NCBI GenBank assembly: GCA_024276995.1
Contig: JAJRWB010000041.1
Location: 27,015 to 91,014 of the forward strand
Source: Candidatus Eiseniibacteriota bacterium
GTDB lineage: Bacteria > Orphanbacterota > Orphanbacteria > Orphanbacterales > Orphanbacteraceae
Direction: 5' to 3'
Length of the DNA stretch: 64,000 nt
The notes below the pieces were generated by a model. That model had not been told where the DNA came from. It searched no databases and was given only the letters and a program-made list of their open reading frames with translations. This document shows positions 18,101 to 25,960 of the stretch, one piece after another. The position numbers and the translations under genes are program-made. Positions within the stretch are counted from its first letter, which is position 1, and the number at the start of each line of letters is the position of its first letter.

Positions 18101-18352
18101 GGTCCGATCGTCGGCATCCCGACGGCGGGCGCCGTGATCGGCACGAGCCAGGTGAAGCTCCTGGACGGTTCGACATTCCGCAAACCGTCGTGGGGCGCTT
18201 TCACCGTGGACGGCGAGAATCTCGAGAACAACGGGAGGGAGCCGGACTTCTACGTGGAGAACAGCTACAGCGACTGGATGGCGGGGGATGACCCGCAGCT
18301 CCGCAAGGCGGTGGAGGAACTGCTCAAGTCACTCGACACGAAGGTGAAATGA
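15173..18352 (+). CDS. Tricorn-like S41 family peptidase, exported
   Basis: About 1059 residues from GTG 15173, which has AGGGGGA about 8 bp upstream; a signal peptide (about 1-24) follows directly. Layout matches Tricorn proteases: WD40/PD40-like beta propellers ('ISPDGKTIAFSYVGDIW' and many 'SPDG' repeats, about 25-640), a charged insert rich in Lys and Glu (about 535-570), then the C1 helical domain, a PDZ domain (about 755-845) and the C2 S41 domain. The candidate nucleophile is S962 in 'NHSYSNAEIF' and the candidate general base is H740 in 'DASHLDF', close to S965 and H746 of Thermoplasma Tricorn. It trims oligopeptides to short peptides, probably in the periplasm. Tricorn of archaea is cytosolic, so the signal peptide matters. 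Confidence 0.92.
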   Translation: MRIKSGAALAAWLLFLGAVGGASAGEPVFFARTPEISPDGKTIAFSYVGDIWVVDAKGGDARRLTDHVAYDGWPVWSPDGSEIAFASDREGNFDVYVVAVEGGDPVRITFHSNTDIPSDWTPDGEMILFESRRGGSEDLWLASRRGGTPVRISGVFLEREAFADLSSDGTKLLYNDNRCTTGWWRRNMHSSDAAEIHIADFGTNGIEPKRLTRNEVHDLWPHFSADGNMIYYASGDGEPRGIWRMPVTGGAAVREVLGADDVTWLSLSSATETMVWTSGFDVWFKRLGIGEPERVEIHCATEPKESVVEPEVYRAGATEYRVSPDGKKVVFAVHGELFVVPAGEGGKARRITNTPWREGQVRWLSDSRRVVYTSDRNGALDLFVCDTRDVEEKPLTSGEANDSRPLPSPDGKWIAFYRGNESIMLLPVDGGEPRLLAAGRFLDLRLEDHMEFSWSPDSKWLAYTAYAEDFHTDIRVHNVEDDTDEAVSFLAGWNYRPIWSVDGEEIYFTSRFNKSADTYRIRLREKKPRFEEDLLDSLYDSAGKENKEEKGNGEGKRDDEVKPVKIDFDRIDLRAQAFPNLANDENGPVLSEDGKLLIFSANVLGNGKFDLWSFPVDDDSDDKKLNQLTTTSSAKTDLQVAGADVWYLEGGKIRSVGVEGGKGKTLSFEADMEVDHDAERRQMFLEGWSILKDQFYDIDYHGVNWNRVKGKYARVLPYVRTRGDFQTFMRMMIGELDASHLDFRPSESAHRDFTGELGVDLDYPLLASGGGFRVASVLPDSPADLDESRIEPGEYLISVDGVPLTDETNLFALLERKVGDRVTIEVASDRDGRRGRTVEIKPVTRPVITRLKYRAWVNERRAMVDKWSGGRLAYLHIRGMGAADLVRFRKELVTMADKKEGAVIDVRYNGGGSVAVHILGILERRPFLMRNFRGTPVTSETKMRSYGYEKPTSLLINNHSYSNAEIFAEGFRRLGLGPIVGIPTAGAVIGTSQVKLLDGSTFRKPSWGAFTVDGENLENNGREPDFYVENSYSDWMAGDDPQLRKAVEELLKSLDTKVK

Positions 18353-18384
18353 TCGTCGGTCGCCGGCGCCGGGCGACGGGAGAT

Positions 18385-19617
18385 TCATATCCCTTCAAGG
18401 GTGGCGCGGATCGTCTCCCTTGATGGAGGCGTTCCGCCGCCCAGTTCGAGTACGCGGCTGATCACCCGGCCGACCACCGAATCGGGTGTCGACGCTCCCC
18501 CGGTGATACCGACCACCTGCGGACCGGCGGGGAGCCATCCTTTCATGATTTCCGGTTCGCCGTTTTCCGGTTTCGCGCGGATCCTCTCCCTGTCGAGGAG
18601 ACACTCCGCCGACTCGATGTGATAGGCGCTCACCCTGCCGAGCGAGATCTCGAGGAGGTGTCCCGTGTTCGAGCTGTTGAAGCCGCCGATCACGATCATC
18701 CTGTCGACTCCCCCGGCGATCAGATCGTCGACCGCCTTCTGCCGGTCTTCGGTGGCGCTGCAGATCGTATCGAACGCGAGGAAATGGTCGTTCAAATCTT
18801 CGTCGCCGTAGCGTCGCGCCGTGGCGCTCTTCAACACGGCCTGGATCGTTCTCGATTCCGATTCGAGCATGGTCGTCTGGTTCGCCAGGCCGATCCTTTC
18901 CAGATCCCGCTCCGGCTCGAAACGGCGACTCGCCCTGGCGGCGGGGAAGAGGTCGGAAAAAGCGGAAAAGTCGGCTTCGGCGATCATTTCCGCGAGCGCT
19001 TCGGCCTCGTGGAGATCGCGCACCACCAGGTAGGCGCCGTCGGGACGCGCCGCGGTCACCTGCGAACAGGTGGCGATCGTCTCCTCGTGATCGTGCTTGC
19101 CGTGGATCACCGAGGTGAATTCGCGCTCCGCGTAGAGCCGCACCCTCTTCCACACGTTGAGCACCGATCCGCACGTGGTGTCGACGATTTCGAATCCCCG
19201 GTCGAGAAGGTACGCCATCTCCCGCGCGTCGGCGCCGAATGCGGGGATCACCACCACGTCGCCCGCGGCGAGGTCGCGGTAGCGGGCCTCCCCGGCGTCG
19301 CCGGCGGGGAGGAAGCGGAAGCCCATCTCTGCGAGACGACGGTTCACCCGGGGGTTGTGGATGATCTCGCCGGTGAGGTAGATCCGCCTGTCGGGGAAGC
19401 GGTACCGCGCGGCGAAGGCGTACTCCACCGCCCGATCGACGCCGTAGCAGAAGCCGAACTCCGCCGCGAGCCGGAGCTGGATGTCGCCCGACACATATTC
19501 ATACCCGGTGGCGCGGAGATAGCGGACGAGGTCGGAGCCGAAATCGTATTCGAGCAGCTCGTCCACCGCGCGGCGCAGCTCCGGCGCGGGAGGTTTGTTG
19601 GTTTTTCCCGGTTTCAT
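18385..19617 (-). CDS. ispH: 4-hydroxy-3-methylbut-2-enyl diphosphate reductase
   Basis: 410 residues, longer than the roughly 310-residue enterobacterial enzyme and closer to the cyanobacterial/plastid form. It catalyses the last step of the MEP pathway, making IPP and DMAPP with a [4Fe-4S] cluster. The three cluster cysteines are visible as C57 ('GFCYGVDRAV'), C149 ('VDTTCGSV') and C286 ('DTICSATEDRQ'), with the substrate histidines in 'GEIIHNPRVN' and 'IHGKHDHEET'. The gene stands alone: it converges on the Tricorn-like gene with a 32-bp gap and lies 83 bp downstream of the small-RNA terminator. Confidence 0.95.
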   Translation of the reverse strand: MKPGKTNKPPAPELRRAVDELLEYDFGSDLVRYLRATGYEYVSGDIQLRLAAEFGFCYGVDRAVEYAFAARYRFPDRRIYLTGEIIHNPRVNRRLAEMGFRFLPAGDAGEARYRDLAAGDVVVIPAFGADAREMAYLLDRGFEIVDTTCGSVLNVWKRVRLYAEREFTSVIHGKHDHEETIATCSQVTAARPDGAYLVVRDLHEAEALAEMIAEADFSAFSDLFPAARASRRFEPERDLERIGLANQTTMLESESRTIQAVLKSATARRYGDEDLNDHFLAFDTICSATEDRQKAVDDLIAGGVDRMIVIGGFNSSNTGHLLEISLGRVSAYHIESAECLLDRERIRAKPENGEPEIMKGWLPAGPQVVGITGGASTPDSVVGRVISRVLELGGGTPPSRETIRATLEGI

Positions 19618-19700
19618 CGGTTGACGGACCTTTCAGTGGGATTGAATATAGTCGATCCGTCTCATCTTGTCCCGGGGGGCATCGGTCGCTCCCCGGGGCG

Positions 19701-19730
19701 AAAAAAAAGGGGGAACCCAAAGGTTCCCCC
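19701..19730 (-). terminator. Rho-independent terminator of the candidate small RNA
   Basis: A 9-bp perfect stem (19709-19717 with 19722-19730) and a 4-nt loop. On the minus strand it is followed by eight consecutive T residues (complement of 19701-19708). This is a textbook intrinsic terminator read leftwards, ending transcription upstream of ispH. Confidence 0.85.
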
Positions 19731-19895
19731 ATGTCCCCGGCGGGTCGCCACCCCTCACGCTCCCCCATTGAGGTAAGTGACGACACAAGGCAATGCCGAG
19801 GCCAGTACCAAAGGCCGGTCTCCCGTTCGGCCTCGCCCGTAGTTACTGCAACCGGTGTGCCAGGACGGAAGAAAAGGGGGGTGGAAACGAATACA
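19701..19895 (-). ncRNA. Candidate structured small RNA, 6S-like
   Basis: Bounded on the left by the intrinsic terminator and on the right by TAAGAT (19907-19902), which implies a transcript of about 195 nt, the size of 6S RNA. On the minus strand CCACCCC (complement of 19878-19884) pairs with GGGGTGG (complement of 19749-19755) as a closing stem. Within it, GGCACA pairs with TGTGTC allowing one G-U, CGAGGCC pairs with GGCCTCG, and CGG-GAGA-CCG forms a GNRA hairpin. The 3' strand of the open internal region contains CCTCA...TGAGG, like the 3' bubble hairpin of 6S. No open reading frame fits. SRP RNA, tmRNA and RNase P signatures are absent. The right-hand remainder of the gap, to 20167, shows nothing else. 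Confidence 0.45.
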
Positions 19896-20167
19896 GTTAC
19901 TATCTTATTGTGATGGAACGGGTTATTGATGCGCCCCCCCGGGGAGGGTGGTGGAACGTTGTTTCATCGGAACGATGGGCATGGCCAACTCCGGTTGGCA
20001 GCCGATGCGGTCCCGGCGAGATTCTGTTGTAACGCAGTTTATTTCAGCCGGTTATAAGCGTCAACTCCAGAGGGGCTCTTTTCGCCTATTCTGGCAAGTA
20101 TAGTTGACAGTTTTGCAGTATTTATTGAATTGTCCCCCGAGGGGCATCGCAAGGAGAGGTGGGAGAA

Positions 20168-21670
20168 ATGGCCGGAAAGATGGGGCAAATGGCCAGTCGG
20201 CCTCCTCGGACGGCATCGACGGTGATTCTCGCCGGTCCCGCCGGGGTTCTTATGGTGGAACGGGCGAGGATCCTCCGTTTTCTTGGGGGTTTTCACGGAT
20301 GCCCGGGGGGCGTGGTCGATCGGGGCGATGCCGCCTTGCCGGCAGATTCCACGGGAGACGGCGGAAAGCGGGCTGCGGCGCTCCGGGAGCTATTCGAGGA
20401 GACGGGACTCCTCCTCACGGCGGGGGAGGGTGATCCTGTCTCGCTGCCGGAGGAGTGGAAACGGCTCGTCGAAGGTACGTTGTCGTTCGCCGACCTCCTC
20501 GCCGGGCGGAAAGAGATTCTCGGAACCTCCCGCCTCGTGCCCGCCGGAAACTGGCTCACCCCCGCATTCTCCACCCGCCGATACGACACCTTCTTCTATA
20601 TCGTTCCGGTGAAACGCGCCGTCCCGGTGGAGATCTCCTCGCCCGAGGCGGCGTCGTGCGAATGGCTCGACGCCGGCACGGCGCTGCGCCGGTGGAAGGA
20701 GCACGAACTTCTCATGGTGCCGCCCACGTTGAACATGCTCCGCGCCCTGCGGGACGGCCGCGGCCCGGACGAATGGGCCTCCCTGGCGTGCGCACCTCCC
20801 CAGGCGCGCGCCGTGCCGACGCGGCGGATCGAAAGCCGCTTCGGTCTGATTCTTTTTCCCGTGAAGACCCGCACCCTCCCTCCGGCGACGCACACGAATA
20901 CGATCCTCTTCGGCGAGGGAGAGATGATCATCATCGACCCCGCGTCGTCGCTCCCCGAGGAGCAGGAGGCGCTGCTCGATCTGCTCGCCGACCTCGATCG
21001 CGAGGGGAGGCATCTGAAGGAGATCGTTCTCAGCCATCACCATCCCGATCACGTCGGCGGCGCGGAGGCGCTTCGGAAGGCGACCGGCGTCGGCGTAGCG
21101 GCCCATCCCGCCACGGCGCTCCTCCTGCGCGGTGTGGTGCGGATCGACCGCTGTTTGAGCGATGGCGACGAGATCATCCTTGCCGGGCCTTGCGAGCGGA
21201 GACTCGAAGTGCTCCACACACCCGGCCACGCGCCGGGGCACCTCTCGTTTCACGAGCGACCGACGGCGACTATTTTCGGGGGGGACAACGTGCTCGGCGA
21301 CGGTTCGGTGCTTATCTCCCCGCCCCACGGCGACATGGACGACTATCTCCGCTCCCTCGTGAGGATGAAGCGGCTCAACGCGCGGATTCTCGTGGCGGGG
21401 CACGGAGAGATCGAGGGGAATCCGAACGATAGGATCGATGCGTGCATCGAGCACCGGCTCGAAAGGGAGAGGATGATCCTCGCATCGATCCTCGACTCGC
21501 CGCTCGCCCCGCCGGAGATCGTGAAAAGAGTGTACACCGACGTGCCCGAGGAGATGCACCCTCTTGCGGAACTCTCCGTTCTCGCCCACCTGGCTCGCCT
21601 GGTCCGGCGAGGTCTCGCCGCGGAGAGAAAAGGTGCCTACAAGGCGCGGGCGCAGAACAAATCCTCTTGA
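20168..21670 (+). CDS. Nudix hydrolase fused to a LACTB2-like metallo-beta-lactamase domain
   Basis: About 500 residues. The N-terminal 210 residues form a Nudix domain with 'RELFEETG'; the first conserved Glu of the full Nudix box (the E of G-x5-E) seems replaced. From about residue 235 there is a metallo-beta-lactamase fold with 'SHHHPDHVGG' (HxHxDH), 'HTPGHAPGH', 'GGDNVLGDG' and 'GHGEI'. A winged-helix-like tail ('VYTDVPEEMHPLAELSV') is typical of the LACTB2 endoribonuclease/thioesterase family. Both halves suggest nucleotide, RNA-fragment or CoA-ester hydrolysis. I chose ATG 20168 because AAGGAGAGG lies 8 bp upstream; GTG 20159 overlaps that ribosome-binding site. Confidence 0.85.
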   Translation: MAGKMGQMASRPPRTASTVILAGPAGVLMVERARILRFLGGFHGCPGGVVDRGDAALPADSTGDGGKRAAALRELFEETGLLLTAGEGDPVSLPEEWKRLVEGTLSFADLLAGRKEILGTSRLVPAGNWLTPAFSTRRYDTFFYIVPVKRAVPVEISSPEAASCEWLDAGTALRRWKEHELLMVPPTLNMLRALRDGRGPDEWASLACAPPQARAVPTRRIESRFGLILFPVKTRTLPPATHTNTILFGEGEMIIIDPASSLPEEQEALLDLLADLDREGRHLKEIVLSHHHPDHVGGAEALRKATGVGVAAHPATALLLRGVVRIDRCLSDGDEIILAGPCERRLEVLHTPGHAPGHLSFHERPTATIFGGDNVLGDGSVLISPPHGDMDDYLRSLVRMKRLNARILVAGHGEIEGNPNDRIDACIEHRLERERMILASILDSPLAPPEIVKRVYTDVPEEMHPLAELSVLAHLARLVRRGLAAERKGAYKARAQNKSS

Positions 21671-21779
21671 CCGCCGCGTGGGTCGAACCTACTCTCGCGG
21701 TGTCCTTGGAAACAGAACGAAACGCCAATGTCGGAAGGGCTTCGCCGGCGGCTCGGCCCGCCTTCCGGACGGAGACGTG

Positions 21780-22901
21780 ATGCGAATTCCAGGTCGGCTC
21801 CGCAACCCGGTGCTCGTCCTTCTTCTCCTCTACACGTTCCTGGTGAGCATCGCTCTCATCGGCACCGGTTTCAAGCTGTTCGGCTCCGGTCTCGCCGGAT
21901 GGCTCTTCACGCAGACGTCGAATCCGTTCATCGGCCTCTTCGTCGGCGTGTTGGTCACCGCGCTCGTGCAGTCGTCGTCGTTCACCACCTCCTTCGTCGT
22001 GGGGCTCGTTTCGTCCGGAACGTTGAGCGTGACCGGCGCGGTGCCGATCATCATGGGGGCGAACATCGGCACCACGGTGACGAACACACTCGTCTCCATG
22101 GGGCACGTGACGAGGAACGACGAATTCGAGAGGGCCTTCGCCGGCGCGACGGTACACGACTTCTTCAACTTCATCCTCGTTCTCCTCTTCCTCCCTCTCG
22201 AAATCTCGACCCACTTCCTCCAGAGGACCGCCACGGCGCTTTCCTCCGCGCTCTACGGGATTTCCACGGGCGGCGGGACGTTTCACAGCCCCGTCAAGCT
22301 CGCCGTGAAACCGGTGAAGGAGGGGCTGAAGGAACTGTTCACCCAGACGCTCCACCTAGCGCCGAGCGTCGCCGGCGTGCTGATCCTCACGATCTCGCTG
22401 ATCCTTCTCTTCGTCAGTCTCACGGGGCTGGTGCGGGTTCTACGAACCATCATGAGCGACCGCGTCGAAAACGTGATCGATAAGTGGGTCTCGCGAAACG
22501 CTCTTCTCGCGGTGACCCTCGGCATGCTCGTCACGTTCTTCGTCCAGTCGTCGAGCATCACCACGTCGTTTCTCGTCCCGCTGCTGGCGGCGAACATGGT
22601 GCAACTCCAGCAGGTGTTCTATATCACCATGGGCGCGAACATAGGGACGACGATCACGTCGATCCTGGCGGCTCTCACCGGAAACAGCGCCGCACTCGCC
22701 ATCGCGCTCGTGCACCTCCTGTTCAATCTTGCCGGGACCGTTCTTTTCCTAAGCGTACCGTTTCTCAGGACGCTCCCGCCGGCGCTCGCCCGAAGGCTGG
22801 CGTCGGTGGCGGTGAAGTCGAAAAGGTACGCGCTGGTCTACGTGATCGGGGTATTCTTCGGATTACCGTTGATCATGGTTCTGCTGTTCGACCTCGTGTA
22901 A
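21780..22901 (+). CDS. Na/phosphate cotransporter family protein (NptA-like)
   Basis: 373 residues. Two inverted Na_Pi repeats are visible: 'TALVQSSSFTTSF' with 'GANIGTTVTN' in the first and 'TFFVQSSSITTSF' with 'GANIGTTITS' in the second. The QSSS motifs form the substrate and sodium site. Eight or nine hydrophobic segments are present. It imports inorganic phosphate with sodium. Unlike many bacterial homologues it has no fused PhoU domain; a separate PhoU-like gene begins 11 bp downstream. Start is ATG 21780, although GTG 21777 is also in frame. Confidence 0.9.
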   Translation: MRIPGRLRNPVLVLLLLYTFLVSIALIGTGFKLFGSGLAGWLFTQTSNPFIGLFVGVLVTALVQSSSFTTSFVVGLVSSGTLSVTGAVPIIMGANIGTTVTNTLVSMGHVTRNDEFERAFAGATVHDFFNFILVLLFLPLEISTHFLQRTATALSSALYGISTGGGTFHSPVKLAVKPVKEGLKELFTQTLHLAPSVAGVLILTISLILLFVSLTGLVRVLRTIMSDRVENVIDKWVSRNALLAVTLGMLVTFFVQSSSITTSFLVPLLAANMVQLQQVFYITMGANIGTTITSILAALTGNSAALAIALVHLLFNLAGTVLFLSVPFLRTLPPALARRLASVAVKSKRYALVYVIGVFFGLPLIMVLLFDLV

Positions 22902-22912
22902 AGGGTGAAGAG

Positions 22913-23602
22913 ATGTTCAAAGAGCTTCTAAGAATCTGGCAGGGTGAATCGCTGCTCTCCAAGATGACGAAAAACTTCCGCAAAATGCTTCGCAACGGAC
23001 GGTGGATGTTCGAAGAGGTGACCGACAGCTGGATCACCGGTCAGGACATCACGGAGATCCGGGACGAACTGTACGACAGGGATCACGAAATCAACCTCGC
23101 CCAACAGAAGGTGAGGCGGCGGATCGTGAATCACCTCGCGGTGAACCCGTCGGGCGACCTGGCGGCGTGCCTCATCCTGATGAGCGTCGTCAAGGATGCG
23201 GAGAGGATCGGCGACTACTGCAAGAATATGTACGAGGTGATCGAACATATCCGGCCTGAAGAAGGGGAATCCGAGGCGTTCGTCGTCCTGCAGCGGATGC
23301 GGGACGAGATTCTCGAAAGTTATCACGCCGTGATTCACGCGTTCGTACGGTCCGACGAGGAGGCGGCCCGATCGGTGATCGAAAGGAACGGGCCGCTGGC
23401 GAAGGAGTGTGACGGCTGGGTGGAGAAATACCTGAAAGGAGAGGAGGGAGGGGTGAACGCCGTGGCGTATTCTCTCTTGTTCCGCTACTTCAAGCGGGTC
23501 TCCGGCCACCTCACGAACATCGCGACATCGGTGGTGGCGCCGGTGGACCAGATCGACTACTACGACGAAGATCCCGACCCGTCGAGGAAGCCGTCGTCTT
23601 GA
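22913..23602 (+). CDS. PhoU-domain-like regulator of the adjacent Na/Pi transporter
   Basis: 229 residues, all helical, with two PhoU-like three-helix repeats. The first includes 'AACLILMSVVKDAERIGDYCKNM', the PhoU metal-binding pattern (E/DxxxD); the second, near the C-terminus, reads 'FRYFKRVSGHLTNIATSVV'. PhoU proteins restrain phosphate import. As the transporter is immediately upstream, the pair probably corresponds to the two halves of fused Na/Pi-PhoU proteins. Start ATG 22913, with an AAGGGTGAAGAG leader. Its stop overlaps the start of the metallophosphoesterase gene. Confidence 0.85.
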   Translation: MFKELLRIWQGESLLSKMTKNFRKMLRNGRWMFEEVTDSWITGQDITEIRDELYDRDHEINLAQQKVRRRIVNHLAVNPSGDLAACLILMSVVKDAERIGDYCKNMYEVIEHIRPEEGESEAFVVLQRMRDEILESYHAVIHAFVRSDEEAARSVIERNGPLAKECDGWVEKYLKGEEGGVNAVAYSLLFRYFKRVSGHLTNIATSVVAPVDQIDYYDEDPDPSRKPSS

Positions 23603-24690
23603 GAGGGTTCTTCTTCCACGCGAGTCGCCCCGCACGGGGCGCGGCGGCGTTCTTCCTCCTGTTCGCGCACTTTCTTCTTCTCCTTGCCGGCTGCGGCACC
23701 GTGCGCCGGGAGGGCACCGCCGACGGCATGTCCGGGAAAGCGCTCATCGCCGCCGCCGCGCCGGCGTACGGTGCGTTTTCTTTCGCCGTGATCAGCGATA
23801 CCCACACGGGAGGAACGCTGAAGACGGGAAAGAAGGTATATGCACGTATCATTGATATGCTGAACGAAAGGCGGCCCGATTTCCTCGTTCATTGCGGTGA
23901 CTGGATCATCGCCCCTACCTTCGACAAGGCGGGGGACGCCACGAAGGACACCTTCCTCACTTACACGGCGCTCCTCGATTCATCGATCGGCTTCTACCCG
24001 GTGCTCGGAAACCATGAAGCGGACTACGAGGGGTTCGAGTACGCCCGTTCCGTCTTTCCGGTGTTCGGCGAGAAGGGATGGTACTCCTTCGATCACGGAA
24101 ACGCCCATTTCTTCATCGTGGAGAACAACTCCGACGCGAGCGATTCCACGCTCCGCGGCTACAGAAGCTGTCGGCCGAACGGCCGTCTCAACACGCCGGG
24201 ATCGAAGCAGCGGAAGTGGCTCGCCGGGGACCTCGCCGGAAGGGGAGACGGGACGATCTGGACGTTCGGCTTCGGCCACAGGGCGTACTACGGGGCGGAG
24301 GGGTATTCGGGCAGGAAGAACGTCTTCGAAGCGCGAAGAGGCGACGGGGCGTTCTGCCGGGAGATCGAAGACTCCGGTGTGGATATCTTTTTCAACGGCG
24401 ACCAGCACTGCTACACGCGAAGCACGCCGATCCGGGACGGTGTGATGTGGAGCGAAACCGACAGCTCCACCGTCTACATCACCGCCGGCGGCGGGGGGGG
24501 ACGGATCAACAGGGGGTCGAAGAAGAAACTGGAGTTTCCCGTGCTCGACGACCTGCCGGAAGGAACTTTCGTGACCGGCACGAAGACGAAGCATTTCTTC
24601 GTCTATTGCACCGTGTCGGGACCGCTCTTCCACGCCGAGGTGATCGACACGTCGGGCGTCACGATCGACAGTTTCACGATACGAAAGTAG
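23599..24690 (+). CDS. Calcineurin-like metallophosphoesterase lipoprotein
   Basis: 363 residues. It has a hydrophobic signal with the lipobox LLAGC at about residue 32, so it should be a lipoprotein. Metallophosphoesterase motifs run in order: 'AVISDTHTGG' (DxH), 'VHCGDWI' (GDx), 'VLGNHEADYEG' (GNHE), 'NGDQHCYTR' (GHxH-like, with Asp for the first His). The start is the TTG at 23599, coupled as TTGA to the PhoU-like stop; no later start would keep the signal. It probably releases phosphate from extracellular or periplasmic phosphoesters for the Na/Pi transporter encoded upstream (inference from the operon). Confidence 0.85.
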   Translation: MRGFFFHASRPARGAAAFFLLFAHFLLLLAGCGTVRREGTADGMSGKALIAAAAPAYGAFSFAVISDTHTGGTLKTGKKVYARIIDMLNERRPDFLVHCGDWIIAPTFDKAGDATKDTFLTYTALLDSSIGFYPVLGNHEADYEGFEYARSVFPVFGEKGWYSFDHGNAHFFIVENNSDASDSTLRGYRSCRPNGRLNTPGSKQRKWLAGDLAGRGDGTIWTFGFGHRAYYGAEGYSGRKNVFEARRGDGAFCREIEDSGVDIFFNGDQHCYTRSTPIRDGVMWSETDSSTVYITAGGGGGRINRGSKKKLEFPVLDDLPEGTFVTGTKTKHFFVYCTVSGPLFHAEVIDTSGVTIDSFTIRK

Positions 24691-24709
24691 CGGCGGTTCT
24701 TCCGCACTC

Positions 24710-25960
24710 TCACGCCTTCCCGGCGCTCACCCTCGATTTCCATGTATCTCCCCGCCCCGGGTCGCGCTCCACCATGTGGATACAGTCGTCCACGGGACAG
24801 ACGAGCGAGCAGAGATTGCACCCCACGCAATCGTCCTGCTTGATGCTCGGGATCATCTCCCCCCGGCGGCGCACCAGCTCGATCGACTGGTGGGCGCCGT
24901 CCTCGCAGGCGATGTAGCAGAGCTTGCAGTTGATGCACTTCTTCCAGTCGATGCTCGCCACGATCTTGTAGCTCAGGTCGAGATTCCCCCAGTCGGTGAC
25001 CGCGTTCACCGAACGGCCCCGGAAATCGTCGAGCGTTTCGAACCCTTTCTCTTCCATCCAGGTGGAAAGGCCGCTGCGAAGTTCCTCCACAATGCGAAAA
25101 CCATAGTGCATCGCCGCGGTGCATACCTGGACATTCGACGCGCCCAGGAGGATGAACTCCGCCGCGTCGTCCCATCTCTCGATGCCGCCGATTCCCGAAA
25201 TCGGGATCGGCGCGCCTTCGTCGGCGGCGATGGCGGAAACCATGTGCAAGGCGATCGGCTTGACCGCCGGGCCGCAGTAGCCGCCGTGGGACGACTTTCC
25301 CGCCACCGCCGGCCTGGGAACGAACGTGTCGAGATCGATGCCGGTGATCGAGTTGATCGTGTTGATCAGCGAGACGGCGTCGGCGCCCCCCTCGTACGCG
25401 GCGCGGGCGGCGAAGGTGATATCGGTGATGTTCGGCGTCAGCTTGACGATCACCGGCGTGCGGGCCACTTCCTTGACCCACGAGGTGATCATCTTCGTGT
25501 ACTCCGGGACTTGGCCCACCGACGATCCCATCCCCCGTTCCGACATGCCGTGGGGGCAGCCGAAATTGAGTTCCAGCCCGTCGGCGCCGGTGTCCTCGCT
25601 CATCTTGACGAATTCGTGCCACGTTTCCCGCTTCGGCTCGACCATGAGGGAGACGATCACGGCGTGGTCGGGATAACGGCGCTTGATCGACGCCACTTCG
25701 CGAAGATTGTCCTCCACCGTCCTGTCGGTGATCAGCTCGATGTTGTTGAACCCCATCATCCGCCTCGTACCGATGTCGAGCGAGGAGTAGCGGGAGGACA
25801 CGTTCACGATCGGTTCGCCCACCGTTTTCCAAACGGCGCCGCCCCACCCGGCGTCGAACGCCCGTGCGATCTGGTACTCGCTGTTCGTCGGCGGTCCCGA
25901 GGCGAGCCAGAACGGATTGGGAGAGCGGATTCCGGCGAGGTCGGCTGTGAGGTCAGGCAT
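24710..25960 (-). CDS. preA: NAD-dependent dihydropyrimidine dehydrogenase, catalytic subunit PreA
   Basis: 416 residues. A dihydroorotate-dehydrogenase-like FMN barrel (about 1-310) carries 'LELNFGCPHGMSERGMG', where the Cys region forms the active-site loop of dihydropyrimidine dehydrogenase. A ferredoxin segment follows with two 4Fe-4S motifs ('INCKLCYIAC' and 'CVGCNLCSLVCP'). PreA reduces uracil or thymine to the 5,6-dihydro form with electrons passed from PreT. It overlaps preT by 8 bp and ends the operon, converging on the metallophosphoesterase gene with a gap of 19 bp. Confidence 0.93.
   Translation of the reverse strand: MPDLTADLAGIRSPNPFWLASGPPTNSEYQIARAFDAGWGGAVWKTVGEPIVNVSSRYSSLDIGTRRMMGFNNIELITDRTVEDNLREVASIKRRYPDHAVIVSLMVEPKRETWHEFVKMSEDTGADGLELNFGCPHGMSERGMGSSVGQVPEYTKMITSWVKEVARTPVIVKLTPNITDITFAARAAYEGGADAVSLINTINSITGIDLDTFVPRPAVAGKSSHGGYCGPAVKPIALHMVSAIAADEGAPIPISGIGGIERWDDAAEFILLGASNVQVCTAAMHYGFRIVEELRSGLSTWMEEKGFETLDDFRGRSVNAVTDWGNLDLSYKIVASIDWKKCINCKLCYIACEDGAHQSIELVRRRGEMIPSIKQDDCVGCNLCSLVCPVDDCIHMVERDPGRGDTWKSRVSAGKA

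Noticed and set aside
19740..19890. SRP RNA, tmRNA or RNase P RNA as the identity of the small RNA
   Set aside because: The SRP tetraloop/bulge signature, the tmRNA TPsiC-like end and the RNase P core motifs are all missing on both strands.
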